Source of the DNA: Trogon surrucura | Lineage: Eukaryota; Chordata; Aves; Trogoniformes; Trogonidae | Reading direction: 5' to 3' | Assembly (NCBI GenBank): GCA_020746105.1 | Contig: CM036657.1 | Location: forward strand, 3,309,652 to 3,373,651 | Length of the DNA stretch: 64,000 bases | Shown here: piece by piece, positions 52,091-62,749 of the stretch | Layout of the letters: each line of letters starts with the position of its first letter | Numbering within the stretch: position 1 is the stretch's first letter | The notes under the pieces: model-generated | Database searches by the model: none | Seen by the model: only the letters and a program-made list of their open reading frames with translations | What the model was told of the DNA's origin: nothing | Translations under genes and position numbers: made by a program

Positions 52091-52540
52091 AATGTCCTTT
52101 CATTGTCACTGTACAAAGCAGCTGTGGCCGTTGAGAGGTAACTGTCTGAGACCAAAACACTTGAGGCAAGCCAGTCGATCCAAAGCCTCCGTCTCATCGT
52201 TCTTTTTGCTCTGTATTGGGAAAAGAACTCAAAAAAGGAACAAGTTGAGCAATTCCTGTCCCCTTTGGGATAGTCACAGGGGGATATGATGTTGAAACCA
52301 CAGCACAAATTTGTCCAGTATAATCAGCATCAATAACACCAACATGTAAAATAATGCCATTGACTTACTACTTTAGCGTCCAATTAGTAAAGCACTTAAT
52401 CCTCTTCCTATGGGGCCAAAGGCATCCATAGGAACTTTCATAACTTCTTTAGTCACAATAGTTACTGTGTCGGCGGTGGATATATCCATCCCTGCCGATC
52501 CACTGGTTTTTCCAGTGAGGCAGTCGCAGAGGGGAAGGTT
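52091..52540 (-). pseudogene. ERV-K dUTPase
   Basis: Frames on the minus strand show dUTPase motifs in order: SAGMDIST (motif 1, about 52475), VPMDAFGPIGRG (motif 2, about 52420), GVIDADYTG (motif 3, about 52345) and PKGTGIAQLVPF (motif 4-like, about 52250). The enzyme hydrolyses dUTP; in betaretroviruses it is fused upstream of protease, as here. Frame changes near 52375 break it. Confidence 0.82.
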
Positions 52541-53277
52541 TGCTGACCCCCCCCCCCAAGAAATGGCTTGGTGAGAGGCACTTGTGTCTGTGCGTGCCCC
52601 CTTGCACTCTTCTTCCCGTTTCCCGAGAGGGGCTGTCCATTCACGTGATATTTTGATCTGCATTGTTTTGCCAAATGACCAGCTTTTCCACAACGATTGC
52701 AGGTCACTCCCTTTGTGTTAGCATTAGGACTATTCATATTCAATGGTTGTTGTGGGCAATTACTTTTGAGGTGTCCTTCTTGACCACACCCATAACATTT
52801 TGGTTTCTGTTCAATAATTCTGGCGAGAGCTTCCATCTTGTATTCAACTGTACCAACTTTAGAGCAGGTCGAGACCATATCAGCAACAGAGGGATCTCCT
52901 GGCAAGGCTTCTATTATTTTTTGACAGTCTTCGTTTGCATTATCTTTTGCTAACTGTTTAACTAACATCTGGCGCAGCCCTTCATCATCAACTTGTTTTT
53001 CAACTGCCGCAGCTACTTTTTCTACAAACTGTAAAAAGGGTTCCTTTGGTGGTTGTAGTATAGGAACATATTTCTGCCGCGGCTCGGCCATCTCCATAGT
53101 TTTCATCAGTGCTGACATTCCAACCCGCTGAGTCTGTTCTAATAATAGTGGAGGCCATTGTGCCTGAACTTGGGGATTAGCAAAAGCATTAGTTCCCATT
53201 AATGCATCCAGTCCTGCTCCTTGTCTTGGATCTCCCTGAGGCAGCTGCGTATTTTCTAGAGTTGTTTTTTGTGCCAA
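52462..53277 (-). pseudogene. gag: ERV-K gag: capsid C-terminal domain and nucleocapsid
   Basis: 271 codons, containing the major homology-like region (PPKEPFLQFVEKVAAAVEKQ) and two CCHC zinc knuckles, CYGCGQEGHLKSNC and CNRCGKAGHLAKQC. The tail (GWIYPPPTQ) passes under the dUTPase frame, consistent with a frameshift to pro. Confidence 0.9.
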
Positions 53278-53301
53278 TTGTCTCCAGGCAGAGTAAAAAA
53301 C

Positions 53302-53871
53302 TTAATACTGAATCGGCTGAAACAGTACTTGTGCTAAAAGTGCAATATCATATGGACACAACAAATCTGTATTGATTACTCGTATAAGCTGCATCACCTC
53401 TGGAGAATTAATGCCAAATTTTGTTGCCTTTGCCTGGAGATCTTGGACTACTTTCCAAGCAATGGGAGAATGCTCATCACGCTGCCCTGTGTTCGGTGCC
53501 ACTTTAAACACAGGATATGCCACAGTTTCAAGGTCAGGGGGTCCCAGATCAGGGCATGTTTCTCGCAGAAGGTTAAGCTTCTCTACCAAATTCCAATCTC
53601 CTACTTCAGCAGCTTTTTTCCGAACATGCTTCCAAAATCGCGCAGGATTATGGGGTAGAACAATCACAGTAGCGAGAGGTAACGTCCCAGGGGCTGCCTT
53701 TCCTGTTCCCTTTTCTGGGCGACAGGCGGGGCCACCCTCCTGTGTACATGATCGAAAAGGAACTACCCTCCCTTCATCTTCACTGTTATCACTATCTGGC
53801 AAGGGAGGGTACTGAGAGGCAACAGCAGATGGCTGAGCTGAAAAATCTCCTTCTTTCACATCAAAAGGCAC
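53302..53871 (-). pseudogene. gag: ERV-K gag: capsid N-terminal domain
   Basis: 189 codons with an acidic linker (SDNSEDEG) and capsid helices (AWKVVQDLQAKATKFGINS, LLCPYDIALLAQVLFQP). It stops at 53302; the next gag frame opens at 53277, probably after a stop/frameshift. Confidence 0.82.
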
Positions 53872-54457
53872 ATCAAAAGGGGCTGGCGGGTTTCCAACAC
53901 AACTGCCTTCAGATGTGCTAATTCTCTGCTAATTGCTGTGCAGGTGTCTTATATCTTGGTTTATTGTCTAAAAAGTACTGCAGGGAAAGGCATTTGCTCT
54001 CTGACAATTTTTGTGTTGGAGAGGTCGAATCTGATTTTTTGTTTGAGTCCGAGGGAGGAGGGAGCTGCAAAGCCTCCATCCTTCCTTCAACCTCCTCCAT
54101 TTTTTTCTCATGGAGGGCTCCAGCAGCCACCTCCCCCGAAATCTCCTGTATTTCTTTTTCTTTTAACTCTCACTCCACTCTCATTTCTTTCAGAGTCTCA
54201 CTCAATAATCGCCAAGTAGTAGCTAACTCAGAAGCGTCCTTCGATCCTAAAGAAACTGCATCCCATTACTTTTGCCCCACCTCTTGCCAAGCAGAAACAC
54301 TGAAAGCGACAGATGCAGAGGCCTCAAATCCCTGCTTTTCACTCCACAGTAACATACGCCATAGTGCAAAATCACTACACTTGACTCCTCTTTTAGCAAG
54401 AAGAGCTTTCCAGAGGCACAATATAGAGTCCTCCTCTTTAGAAATATGTTGACCCAT
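53872..54457 (-). pseudogene. gag: ERV-K gag: matrix and spacer
   Basis: An ATG at 54457 starts MGQHISKEEDSILCLWKALL, a myristoylated matrix, and stops at 54266. The spacer continues at 53918-54130 (KKMEEVEGRMEALQ, coiled-coil like). Stops break the gene. Confidence 0.8.
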
Positions 54458-54666
54458 ATTTCTTAAACCCTATTCCCGGCAGCTCACCTTTCCAGGTGTC
54501 TTAACTCTCAGGTCCGGACCAAAGCAGACTCCCACTGCTCTCAGCTACGCTGGGCTCTGTCTCCGCTGCACGTCGACCTGCAGCCCAAAACAGCATTTTT
54601 TTTGCCTTTTTTCTGTTATCATGTCGTTTTTCTTAGAATGTCAACATGTTGACATGCCAGCACATT
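54458..54666 (-). other. ERV-K leader between primer site and gag
   Basis: About 210 bp with no ORF; the packaging signal would lie here. A short dyad atgtcaacatgttgacat is at about 54637-54656. Confidence 0.5.
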
Positions 54667-54684
54667 GACACGTCGGGGTCACCA
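54667..54684 (-). other. Primer-binding site, tRNA-Trp
   Basis: The minus-strand tggtgaccccgacgtgtc matches the tRNA-Trp site used by avian alpharetroviruses in 16 of 18 bases. Confidence 0.88.
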
Positions 54685-54686
54685 GA

Positions 54687-55034
54687 TGTCCTTTTAGAGA
54701 TGGACACGACACATCTGAATGGTGATCAAAGTGGCTCAAAAATGGCTCCTTTATTGTACAAAGGGTGTGCCTTTTATACATAGTCGAAGGTAGTAGAAGA
54801 AGGTAGCATGGCCTTTGCTTATAGGTTAAACACTTGTTGTTCAAGTTCTGATTGGTTAACACTGAGCAGCTTCCGGTTGGACTCATCCCTCCGGATCTTG
54901 AGGGTGAAGGTTCTGCAAACGTGTCCAAACTCAGTACACACAACTTCCCATCTCAAGGGTACACTGGGAATTTGTCACGGTCTATGTCTTCAACCAATGC
55001 CAGGTTCTCAGCAGTCTCGCTGCCGTCCCCCACA
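54687..55034 (-). repeat. 5' LTR of ERV-K
   Basis: 348 bp, same length and layout as the 3' LTR. Confidence 0.93.
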
Positions 55035-55243
55035 CTGCACCAACAGTGCTCCACTCACACCTTTCTGATTTTGGGACAGCCACAGCCATAATGACATCAG
55101 ACTGAACTCGGAGGTGCAGGGTCCTGGTTAGGGTTAAGCTTCAGAGATCCATAGAACCTGGAGCTGCAGAGACACTTGAGCTGGAAAAGGCATTCCAAGG
55201 GGAGCACGGCACTGCAACAACAGTGCTCCACCCTCATGAAGAG
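55035..55243 (+). repeat. 177-bp satellite, about 1.1 monomers
   Basis: It starts with the duplicated ctgcac and ends gtgctccaccc plus ten unexplained bases before LTR-C. Confidence 0.88.
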
Positions 55244-55608
55244 TGTCCATTTGTAGAGCCGGTCAAGACAATGACAAATCCTACAGATACGGCTAAAAGT
55301 CGTTCTCCCTTTATTGCTCCAGACAGCTCAATATATACAGTTAAGCAGTGTTCACACACCTGCCCCTTAACAGAGTTGGTCAGTTACAGGTTTACACGCG
55401 CCAGCGTTTTATTGGATAGTGCCATTCAGCTATGCAGGCGGCTCTCGCCCTCCCTTCTCCCCCCCGGCAAGGCTGTTCACAAAACAGATAAATCCTACTC
55501 CTCTCCGTGCCCCAAGGCAGCTCCAGGGACAGAGCCTTTGTTTAAGCTGGGTTGTCCAAAACCTTTAAAGGGATACCGCACCCCTGCTCCACAAGAAATT
55601 CCTCTACA
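55244..55608 (-). repeat. LTR-C, 3' LTR of ERV-C
   Basis: 365 bp; minus-strand tatata and aataaa near 55320. The polypurine tract aaaaagggggata is at 55609-55622. Confidence 0.85.
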
Positions 55609-55790
55609 TATCCCCCTTTTTCTTTTTGGACAACCCAGGTTTCATCCGCTAGCTTGCTTATCATTTTCTTGATTATAATTATCAAACAACTAAACATAAC
55701 TAAGCCTATATCAATTAAAACTCCAATAAACAAAAATGTCTTAACTAAACTCTTAATCCATCCTGTCAAAGTTCTCACACCCATCACCAT
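55542..55790 (-). pseudogene. env: ERV-C envelope membrane anchor and tail
   Basis: 82 codons: an anchor (TFLFIGVLIDIGLVMFSCLI), basic residues (IIKKMISK), then a tail that crosses the polypurine tract (QKEKGGYVEEF) and ends inside the LTR, as in ERV-K. Confidence 0.75.
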
Positions 55791-56082
55791 AAATCATCCA
55801 GACTCGCAGTCGCTGGGGAGCCCCTGTTGCAGCGAGGTTTCTGGAGAACCCTCCCGACAATTGGGAAGTCCTACGCAGTGCGTCCACTCGTAGGTGAGGT
55901 TTCCGAAGTCGCTGCAACAGGGTCCAGCCTTTATACTATTAAATAAACACCCTTACATAACGTTGAATGTGGGAACACCTGGTGTTGTTTGCTCCATTGA
56001 ATTCTTCTCACAGCTTGGCCAGGGCTGAAGGAACAATACAAGGGAAATCTGCTTATCTACTTTGGTCCTTAATCATATACTT
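55791..56082 (-). other. ERV-C 3' block of unclear nature
   Basis: It is shared with 10230-10530. It encodes short Cys-bearing pieces and a tataaa-like motif (aatagtataaagg). No ORF is convincing; possibly env surface sequence or an old LTR. Confidence 0.4.
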
Positions 56083-56784
56083 CTAACAAAGCAAAAGGCA
56101 GCTGTTTTCCCCCACCTTGCTTTTAGCTAAAGAAAGCTCACTCTGCTGGTTATTACCATGAACCCCAACAACATATAAGGAATCAGAAACCACATTGAGA
56201 GGGTCTTTGCTCCAATTCTGGAAAGCCCAACATACAGCTTTCAGTTTGAGTATTTGTAAGCTATCTGCAACGTCTCCCTGGATTGTATGTTGCTTCCACG
56301 CTCCCTGTTGTTCCCATACACCTGCTGCGCTTCTCGTCTTCCGTCCTGCGTCTGTGAAGACCGTCCTTCCATCCACTGGTTGCATCGAGCACAGGGGTTT
56401 TTCTAGCCATTTGTGTTGCTCAATTACTTGCCATAGTGGGCCCTTAGGATGCTTGTTGTGAACCAGACCAGAGTAGCCCAGCAATGCTTCCTGGATTTCG
56501 ATGGAGTGCCGCAGTTGCCATTCCAAGTCTTCATTTCTAACGGGAATACTAATGTCTGCCAACTCCAACCCATCTATTTCCGTTATTCGAGATCGGCCTT
56601 TTCGGATCAACGTGGCGATGGCTTCTGTTCTTCTCATTAGGCGAAATTTAGGTTGTACTGGTAAGAATACCCATTCTATTATTCTTGCTGACTCTCCAGG
56701 GGTTTCAGTTGAGGTTGGGCGCTGATTTGTATCATGGCGCGCGGCCCCTGCGCACTGCGCTTGTAGTTTTCCGACTTCTAGCAT
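56083..56784 (-). pseudogene. pol: ERV-C pol: RT connection and RNase H
   Basis: 233 codons. RNase H shows TVFTDAGRKT (first Asp) and VVSDSLYVVG (third acidic residue). The Glu helix reads LQILKLKAV where related elements usually have LEL, so the catalytic Glu appears to be Lys. It overlaps the gag end by a few bases through deletion of protease and RT. Confidence 0.82.
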
Positions 56785-57230
56785 GCCACAGTAGCATGGG
56801 TGTCACTATTACATATGTGACACCACACAGTCTTTTGGCATGTTCTTCTCCAGTGTCCGGATTCTCCGCAGCGAAAGCACAGTCCTGCTGCTGGCCCATT
56901 GGCTGCTTTTTTCTTTGGATTACCAGGCCGGCTGTTTTTTCTTCTGGATAAAGCGGCTGCGATCACGTGTCCTTGCCTTTCAATGGCACCTTGCATGGCT
57001 GCAGTAAAGGCTGCAGCTTGGCTGCTTTGTTCTGCTCGTGATGCTCGTAATAACATTTCATCCACTCCCGCGCCCTGTGGTAAGGTGGCCAAAATGGCTT
57101 TAGTACTTGCATTGGAATTTTCAAAAGCAAGTGTACGGAACAAGTGTTCTTGCAGTGGCTCAGTTAACTCGGGAGCGTCCTTTAAGGCAGCAGACAATCG
57201 ATCAACAAATTGATTAAATGGCTCAGTCAT
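56778..57230 (-). pseudogene. gag: ERV-C gag: capsid end and nucleocapsid
   Basis: It starts MTEPFNQFVDRLSAALKD (major homology region) and ends in two zinc knuckles, CFRCGESGHWRRTC and CHICNSDTHATVAC. Confidence 0.88.
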
Positions 57231-57756
57231 CCCTTGTCGTACCGTTGCATACGGGGGTGATTTTTTTCTTTTCTGGGACTGATAACAGGGCTCGATGAGC
57301 CAGAGTCTGAGAAACTTGATGCATGATTGTCGGATATGTCAGTTCGGTTGCAGTGGTGGCATAATTTCCGCTACCAGTCAACATATCTGCTTGTAGCCCA
57401 TATAAAGGATCGTTAATTTCACGGTGTTTGTTGACCTCTTCCAGAGCCAATCTTTTCCATTCTCTCTCCCACGGTAAATATTGTGATGGGCTTAATAATA
57501 ACGAAGCAATATTAGTGCAGTCATTTGGGCACAATACGTCTGCTGTAAAAATGAATTGTATAATACTTCGTGCAGCTTCTGATCGGATGCCATGTGTGGT
57601 GACAGTCTGTTTGGCTTGTTGTAAGATCTTCCAATCATGTGGTTTCCAGGTCCCTTGTCCATTATTAATAGTAACGGGACACGCGATCGAACTGGCTGCT
57701 TCCCAATCTCCCTCTGTTATGGCATCTCTGATGACACCGCTGCATCGCTGCTGCAA
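57223..57756 (-). pseudogene. gag: ERV-C gag: capsid N-terminal domain
   Basis: 177 codons of capsid (KPHDWKILQQAKQTVTTHG, ADVLCPNDCTNIASLLLSPS). It is one frame away from the following gag ORF. Gag sequence continues weakly to 57937. Confidence 0.83.
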
Positions 57757-57937
57757 AGGATCCTTTATGGTTCAAGCCTGAAAGTCAGGCTTGAATGAGG
57801 GAGCTGATGGTAGTGGGGGAGCTCAGGGTTCAACTGGTGGTACTATATGGGATAATGGTTGAATCTCTCACGGGACCTTAGATATGGTTTCTAGTTGTCT
57901 GCAAAGTGAACATGAAACTGGTAGGAGGTAGAGGACC

Positions 57938-58499
57938 CTAATTAGGGTTAGGTTTCAATGATCCATAGAGCCTGAAGCTGCAGAGACAGTTGGACTGGAC
58001 AAGGCATTCGAAAGGGAGCACGGCACCGCACCAACAGTGCTCCACCCACATCTTTCTGATTTTGAGATACCCATGGCCATGGAGATATCAGGCTGAACCC
58101 TGAGGTGCAGGGTTCTAGTTAGGGTTAGGGTTCAGAGATCCATGGAGCCCAGAGCTGCAGAGGCACATGGGCTGGAAAAGGCATTCCAAGGGGAGAACCG
58201 TACTGCGCCAATAGTGCTCCACCCACACATTTCTGATTTTGGGACATCCATGGCCATTACGACATCAGGCTGAACCGTGAGGTGCAGGGTCCTGCTTAGG
58301 GTTAGGTTTCAGCGATCCATAGAGCCTGGAGCTGCAGAGACACATGGACTGGACAAGGCATTCCAAGGGGAGCACGGCACTGCACCAAGAGTTCTCTACC
58401 CACACTTTTCTGATTTTGGGACAGCCATTGCCATTGTGATGTCAGGCTGAACCCAGAGGTGCAGGGTCCTGGTTAGGGTTAGGGTTCGGAGATCCATAG
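57938..58499 (+). repeat. 177-bp satellite, about 3.2 monomers
   Basis: The pre-TTAGGG landmark falls at 57941, 58118, 58295 and 58472: exactly 177 bp spacing. Confidence 0.95.
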
Positions 58500-58737
58500 T
58501 TTTACATCCCACCCAGGAGAGAGGGTCAAGTGACTTTCAGATTTGTAATACACCACTGGCGTGGACAGCACTGAGACAAGTCTCAAGGCCCATACACAAA
58601 CATTTAATAATTTATCACAATATATATATCGTACTGACAAGAATTGATTCTAAAAGCAAGATAGGGCAGACAATACAACAAAAATCCAGGAAAAGGCTAT
58701 TTAAGCAATGAACTTACATCAGAATTGTAATAACAAG
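58500..58737 (-). repeat. LTR-E 3' part, minus strand, host of ERV-F1
   Basis: Its edge aligns with tgtcacgtccc and meets the satellite at catag. ERV-F1 begins at 58738. The rest of LTR-E would lie beyond the window. Confidence 0.85.
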
Positions 58738-59330
58738 TGACATGTGGAAGAAAGACTCTATAACCCAGGAAGCTATAAAGTAGGTATGATTTAATCAGCG
58801 CTGGGTGCACGGGGGAATGCTGCTCTCCAAAAAAACGTGCACATCTAAACCATGCAGCTACCTTGGTTATATGCAGTAAAAGTTACATAGTCTTGAGATG
58901 CCTACACATATTCATAAACTATCCCAAAAAAGACACTCAGTTCTGGTGGTCAGCAACTCCTCCTCTTGACGCTTATGCTGTTCCTCCTGGTGGTCTTGGG
59001 CAGGGGTCTTCAGGGATGAAGACAGCATGTCTTCCTCACGATGAAGTTTTTACCCTCGTCCCAAAACTAGTTGTTCTCAGCACTTTTTCGCAAGAAGTTT
59101 TATTATCAAATTACACAAGGGGGTTCATCACCAGATGGTCCTTGTTAGTTGCCCTTAACACTAGTGTCCTTGCCAATTTGTCTTTGTTTTATGTTCTTTT
59201 GCAATGGGTACTGAACTGCCTCATCCTGTAGGCCTCTGATTGATTACATCGTAACGACCCTGGGAAGTAACTTCCCTCATTCTAGCGGCCCTGAGAGATT
59301 GCTTCCCACTGGATGCTATTTCCCCTATCA
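58738..59330 (-). repeat. LTR-F, 3' LTR of ERV-F1
   Basis: 593 bp, tgacatg to ccctatca in plus-strand reading, with attaaa on the minus strand. The polypurine tract aaaggggggggat is at 59331-59343. Confidence 0.9.
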
Positions 59331-59438
59331 ATCCCCCCCCTTTCTAGGAAATTAGTAAATTCTTTTACTACAACTTAAAACTCTTCTAATTTGGTTAGTA
59401 ACAACTCATATCTAATAAGGGGACTCTCTGTCTAATAT

Positions 59439-59624
59439 CTACTCAAAGTACTTATTCGATTCCAACCTCTGCCTCAGTTGGTGTTTCTTCCAGGAGCTAT
59501 AAGCATCCCCAGAATTCTGATAGCACCAGAAGGTACACTTAACAATTACAAGCATAGGCAGGTACAGCATTCCCATAATCAGAACTCCTAATACTATCAT
59601 GATTATTGTTCTTAGCCAGGTCAA
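59439..59624 (-). pseudogene. env: ERV-F1 envelope membrane anchor and tail
   Basis: 61 codons: TWLRTIIMIVLGVLIMGMLY anchor and a Lys/Arg/Gln-rich tail ending NKYFE. It is separated from the rest of env by a stop at 59699 and a short out-of-frame stretch. Confidence 0.8.
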
Positions 59625-59698
59625 ATCAGGAAGCCAGGAAGTGAGCTTTTTCCAGAGGTTGGAAAACCCCAGGAGGTATCATCTTTAGTAACCTCATG

Positions 59699-60553
59699 TC
59701 ATATTTTGGTTTGCTCCCAAATTTCTTGTAAGTCTTTAGCGATTCTCCCACTCTGATCTACGTACATACAGCAGCTAGTATTTATCACTGTGCATACCCC
59801 TCCTTGTGAGGCTAGCAGGAGGTCTAAAGCCATCCGATTCTGTAAGACCACTTCTGACAGGCTGGATATTTCTATCTGTAGTGCTCGAATGGCATCTATT
59901 GTCCTGTTTTCAATAATCTCTATTGTTGCTGAAATATTTACTATTGCTTTTTCTAACTCACTCACTCCTAACCATGGGATGAACCATCTGGCAAAACTGT
60001 GGAAGGCGGATGGTTTTTCTATTAGGGGGTTTGCCCTACGAACTCTCTTAAGGAGTGGTCTAATCCATCCCTTATGGGCTTCTAATGCGGGATATATCGT
60101 CACATTAGGGACTATTGCTCCTAAAGTGCAGGTTCCTTTCCAATTAGCAGGTAGAGCTTTATAGGCTGTATTATTACATATCCAATACCATCCACGCCCT
60201 TCTGGCACTGGCCACGAAGTAATTATCTTAGAGTGCTGAGAGGTTCCTATATCCCAGGTCTTATTGCAATTCATATGATTCCTCACATATACACTATCCT
60301 TGCAGTCTATTTTTCCCATTCCCTTTGGAAGGTTACATCTCCGGATACATGTACAGTAGGGAATAGGACTTTCAGGGCTTACGATTTTTAATTTCTGTCT
60401 CTCCTCTTCATTTGATTCCCATTCCGAATTAACCCATAATGTGGGTGTAAATTCATCTTTTGGTATTGGTATCTGAGAACATATCCAGCAATCAGTCCGG
60501 TTCATGGCTCGAGAAATGCCTTTCACAAGGTGTAGTGTGAGTTTAAGTCCCAT
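59699..60553 (-). pseudogene. env: ERV-F1 envelope: surface end and transmembrane ectodomain
   Basis: 284 codons from an ATG at 60553. Gammaretroviral hallmarks: CWIC (CXXC) near residue 22, furin-type site KRVRRA near residue 170, LQNRMALDLLLASQGGVC and the CX6CC loop CTVINTSCC. No signal peptide is seen, so the 5' half of the surface subunit is missing. Confidence 0.88.
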
Positions 60554-60569
60554 CCTGCTCCTAAAGTTA

Positions 60570-60944
60570 TCAGCGAGAGAAGCATAATTTTCCCAGCTGG
60601 ACCTGGGTTACTTTCCATGGCGACTTACGGGATATCTTTACTCTGGAGTGATGAATCCAGACGTTCTGTTCTTTTATCTTGATTGCAGTGAAGGTGGTCA
60701 GCAGGACTTGGAATGGTCCTTCCCACTGTGGGTTTAGAGATTTTTCTGCAAGAGACTTAACATACACATAATCTCCGGGTTGTATACTATGTACTGGACC
60801 ATCCAAACCTCTACTTTGAGTCCCAAACACACGTTTTTTGATTTTCTTAATTTGCTTACTCAGTTCCACCACGTAACTAGTTAGGATCTCATCTCCAATC
60901 TGGGTAGACAATCCTTGCTGTGTATCATAAGGACGACCATACAA
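60570..60944 (-). pseudogene. pol: ERV-F1 integrase C-terminal domain
   Basis: It encodes the region around PHSIQPGDYVYVKSLAEK and PQWEGPFQVLLTTFTAIKI, the gammaretroviral SH3-like domain. It is frame-shifted from the core ORF, which overlaps it at 60881-60944. Confidence 0.85.
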
Positions 60945-61528
60945 AATCTCAGTCCCTCCTTTGCCTGAGGTCTTGTACGAATTCGCAAAAGGGCCAAAGG
61001 TAGAGACTGAGGCCAGGTTAGGCGAGTTTCTTGCCCTAATTTTACAATTTGTTGTTTAATTATATGGTTCATCTTTTCCACCTGCCCACTGGATTGTGGT
61101 CGATAGGGAGTATGTAGCTGCCAATCTATCCCTAGGTGTTGGCTGATTTGTTGTACAATTTTTGAAATGAAGTGGGGTCCTCTATCGGAAGACACTGTGG
61201 CGGGGACCCCAAACCTGGGTATTATTTCCTGAAGTAACACCTTATTCACTTCTCTGGCTTTTGCAGTCCTTGTAGGAAAGGCTTCTGGCCAACCTGAAAA
61301 GGTATCTATTAACACCAATAGGTAGCGATACCCCCCTTTTCTCGGCAGTTCTGAAAAATTGATTTGCCACTGTTGCCCAGGACCATTTCCCTTTCCAATC
61401 TGACCCAGCTCAGGCCTGAGTATATTTTTAAGTTTAGTCTGGAGGCAAAGATCACACTGCTGTGTTATCTGTCTGACTGTAGTGTACAGGTTCCTAGCTA
61501 TAATTCTCTTTGTCAGATCCTTGTACAA
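60881..61528 (-). pseudogene. pol: ERV-F1 integrase zinc domain and core, first Asp lost
   Basis: The Cys pair (QQCDLCLQT), then WQINFSELP where the catalytic Asp codon is AAT (61358-61360); ERV-F2 has GAT at this place. The other two residues are present (VSSDRGPHF and [10 protein letters not shown]). Even if expressed, this integrase should be inactive. Confidence 0.88.
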
Positions 61529-61541
61529 GGCTTCTGCTCCC

Positions 61542-62240
61542 CTATGACCTTTTTTTGTGTTCCTCCCTTACTAAGGGCCACGTCAAGTGAGAGGGAATAA
61601 TCACTCTCTTCCCTGGAGTAATGGCCCAACCCTTTTCATTGAATGATCCTTCTAAGTCAGTAATGAGTTTCTTATCTTCTTTGGTATATTGGGGCTTACC
61701 TTCCACAGATATCTGCCCATCAGGAACCAGGGCTCCTTCAATTTTTACCTGTCGTTTTGCTGCCCGTTTTGCCTCTCCGTCCGCCAGCTCGTTTCCCTTC
61801 TCTAATTCAGAACTCACTCTTTGGTGTGCCTTCATATGCATTATAGCTATCTTCTGAGGGAGTTGTACAGCTTTGAGTAGTTTCAAGATTTCTTCTGAAT
61901 ATTTGATGTTTTTCCCTTGTGAGGTTAATAACCCCCGCTCTTTCCAGATTGCCCCATGTGCGTGTACCACTCCAAAGGCATATTTAGAGTCCGTATAAAT
62001 GTTAACAGTCTCTCCTTCATCTAATTCTAGGGCTCTTGTTAGGGCAATTATCTCTGCCTTCTGCGCAGAGGTGCTGCTGGGCAAAGGTCCTGATTCTATA
62101 ACTTTCTTGCTTGTAGTGACAGCATATCCGGATCGACGTACACCATTCTGCATGTAGCTGCTCCCATCAGTGAACCAGTTTTCAGCACCTTCTATGGGGT
62201 TGTCTCTCAGGTCCGAGCGGCTTGAGTAAAACTGCTTCAA
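61542..62240 (-). pseudogene. pol: ERV-F1 RNase H and linker
   Basis: 232 codons with WFTDGSSYM, AQKAEIIALTRALEL and YTDSKYAF, and the His region (MHMKAHQRV). All RNase H acidic residues are present. It ends in EEHKKRS, the integrase start, by a frameshift at about 61542. Confidence 0.9.
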
Positions 62241-62749
62241 TGGTCTCCACGCAGTCGTGGATCACTGGTTCCCCTGTGTGACCAGTGAGGAAGGAAGCTG
62301 GGTTGATAATGTTAGTTACGACTATTTCTATGTCGTCTTGCTCTACCAGGATCGCTTGGTATTTCAGAAACTGTTGTGGAGAGAGTCAATGCCCCCCTTT
62401 CGCTTCTAAAACTGCAGACACACTATGCGAAACTAACACAGTTATCTTCTGCCCTAGAGTAAATTTTCATGCTTCCTGGATGTTTAGAATGACGGTGACT
62501 ACAGCCCGCAAGCATCCTGGCCACCCTTTCGCAGTCACATCTAACTGCTCGGAGAAGTAAGCCACTGCTCGACGGTAGGGGCCTAGATCTTGAGCTAGTA
62601 TCCCCAATGCGACTCCTTGCTTCTCATGTCAGAACAGGAAAAATGGCTTACTTGGGTCTGGAAGCCCCAGGGCTGGGGCTGACATGAGGGCTTTCTTCAG
62701 CTGCTCAAAGGCCTCAGTGGCCTCAGCGTTTCACTGTAGGTACTTTTAA
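62241..62749 (-). pseudogene. pol: ERV-F1 RT thumb/connection, broken
   Basis: Antisense to the plus-strand reading, it matches the ERV-F2 connection region (24540-25040). Several stops and shifts leave no ORF. Confidence 0.75.

Larger units (their letters stand above)
49046..55034 (-). mobile_element. Provirus ERV-K: tRNA-Trp primer, dUTPase, alpharetrovirus-like env
   Basis: 5989 bp between two 348-bp LTRs, with a perfect 6-bp target duplication ctgcac (49040-49045 and 55035-55040) inside the satellite. Six bases is the alpha/betaretroviral size. Order on the minus strand: LTR, tRNA-Trp primer site, gag with two zinc knuckles, dUTPase, protease, RT, deletion, integrase end, env, polypurine tract, LTR. 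About 20 differences between LTRs by eye suggest moderate age. Confidence 0.95.
55244..57937 (-). mobile_element. ERV-C, 5'-truncated, beta-like
   Basis: It has a 3' LTR-C, transmembrane remnant, partial pol (RT connection and RNase H) and gag with two zinc knuckles, and ends at 57937 in gag where satellite begins. Protease, most RT, integrase and most env are deleted. Confidence 0.85.
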
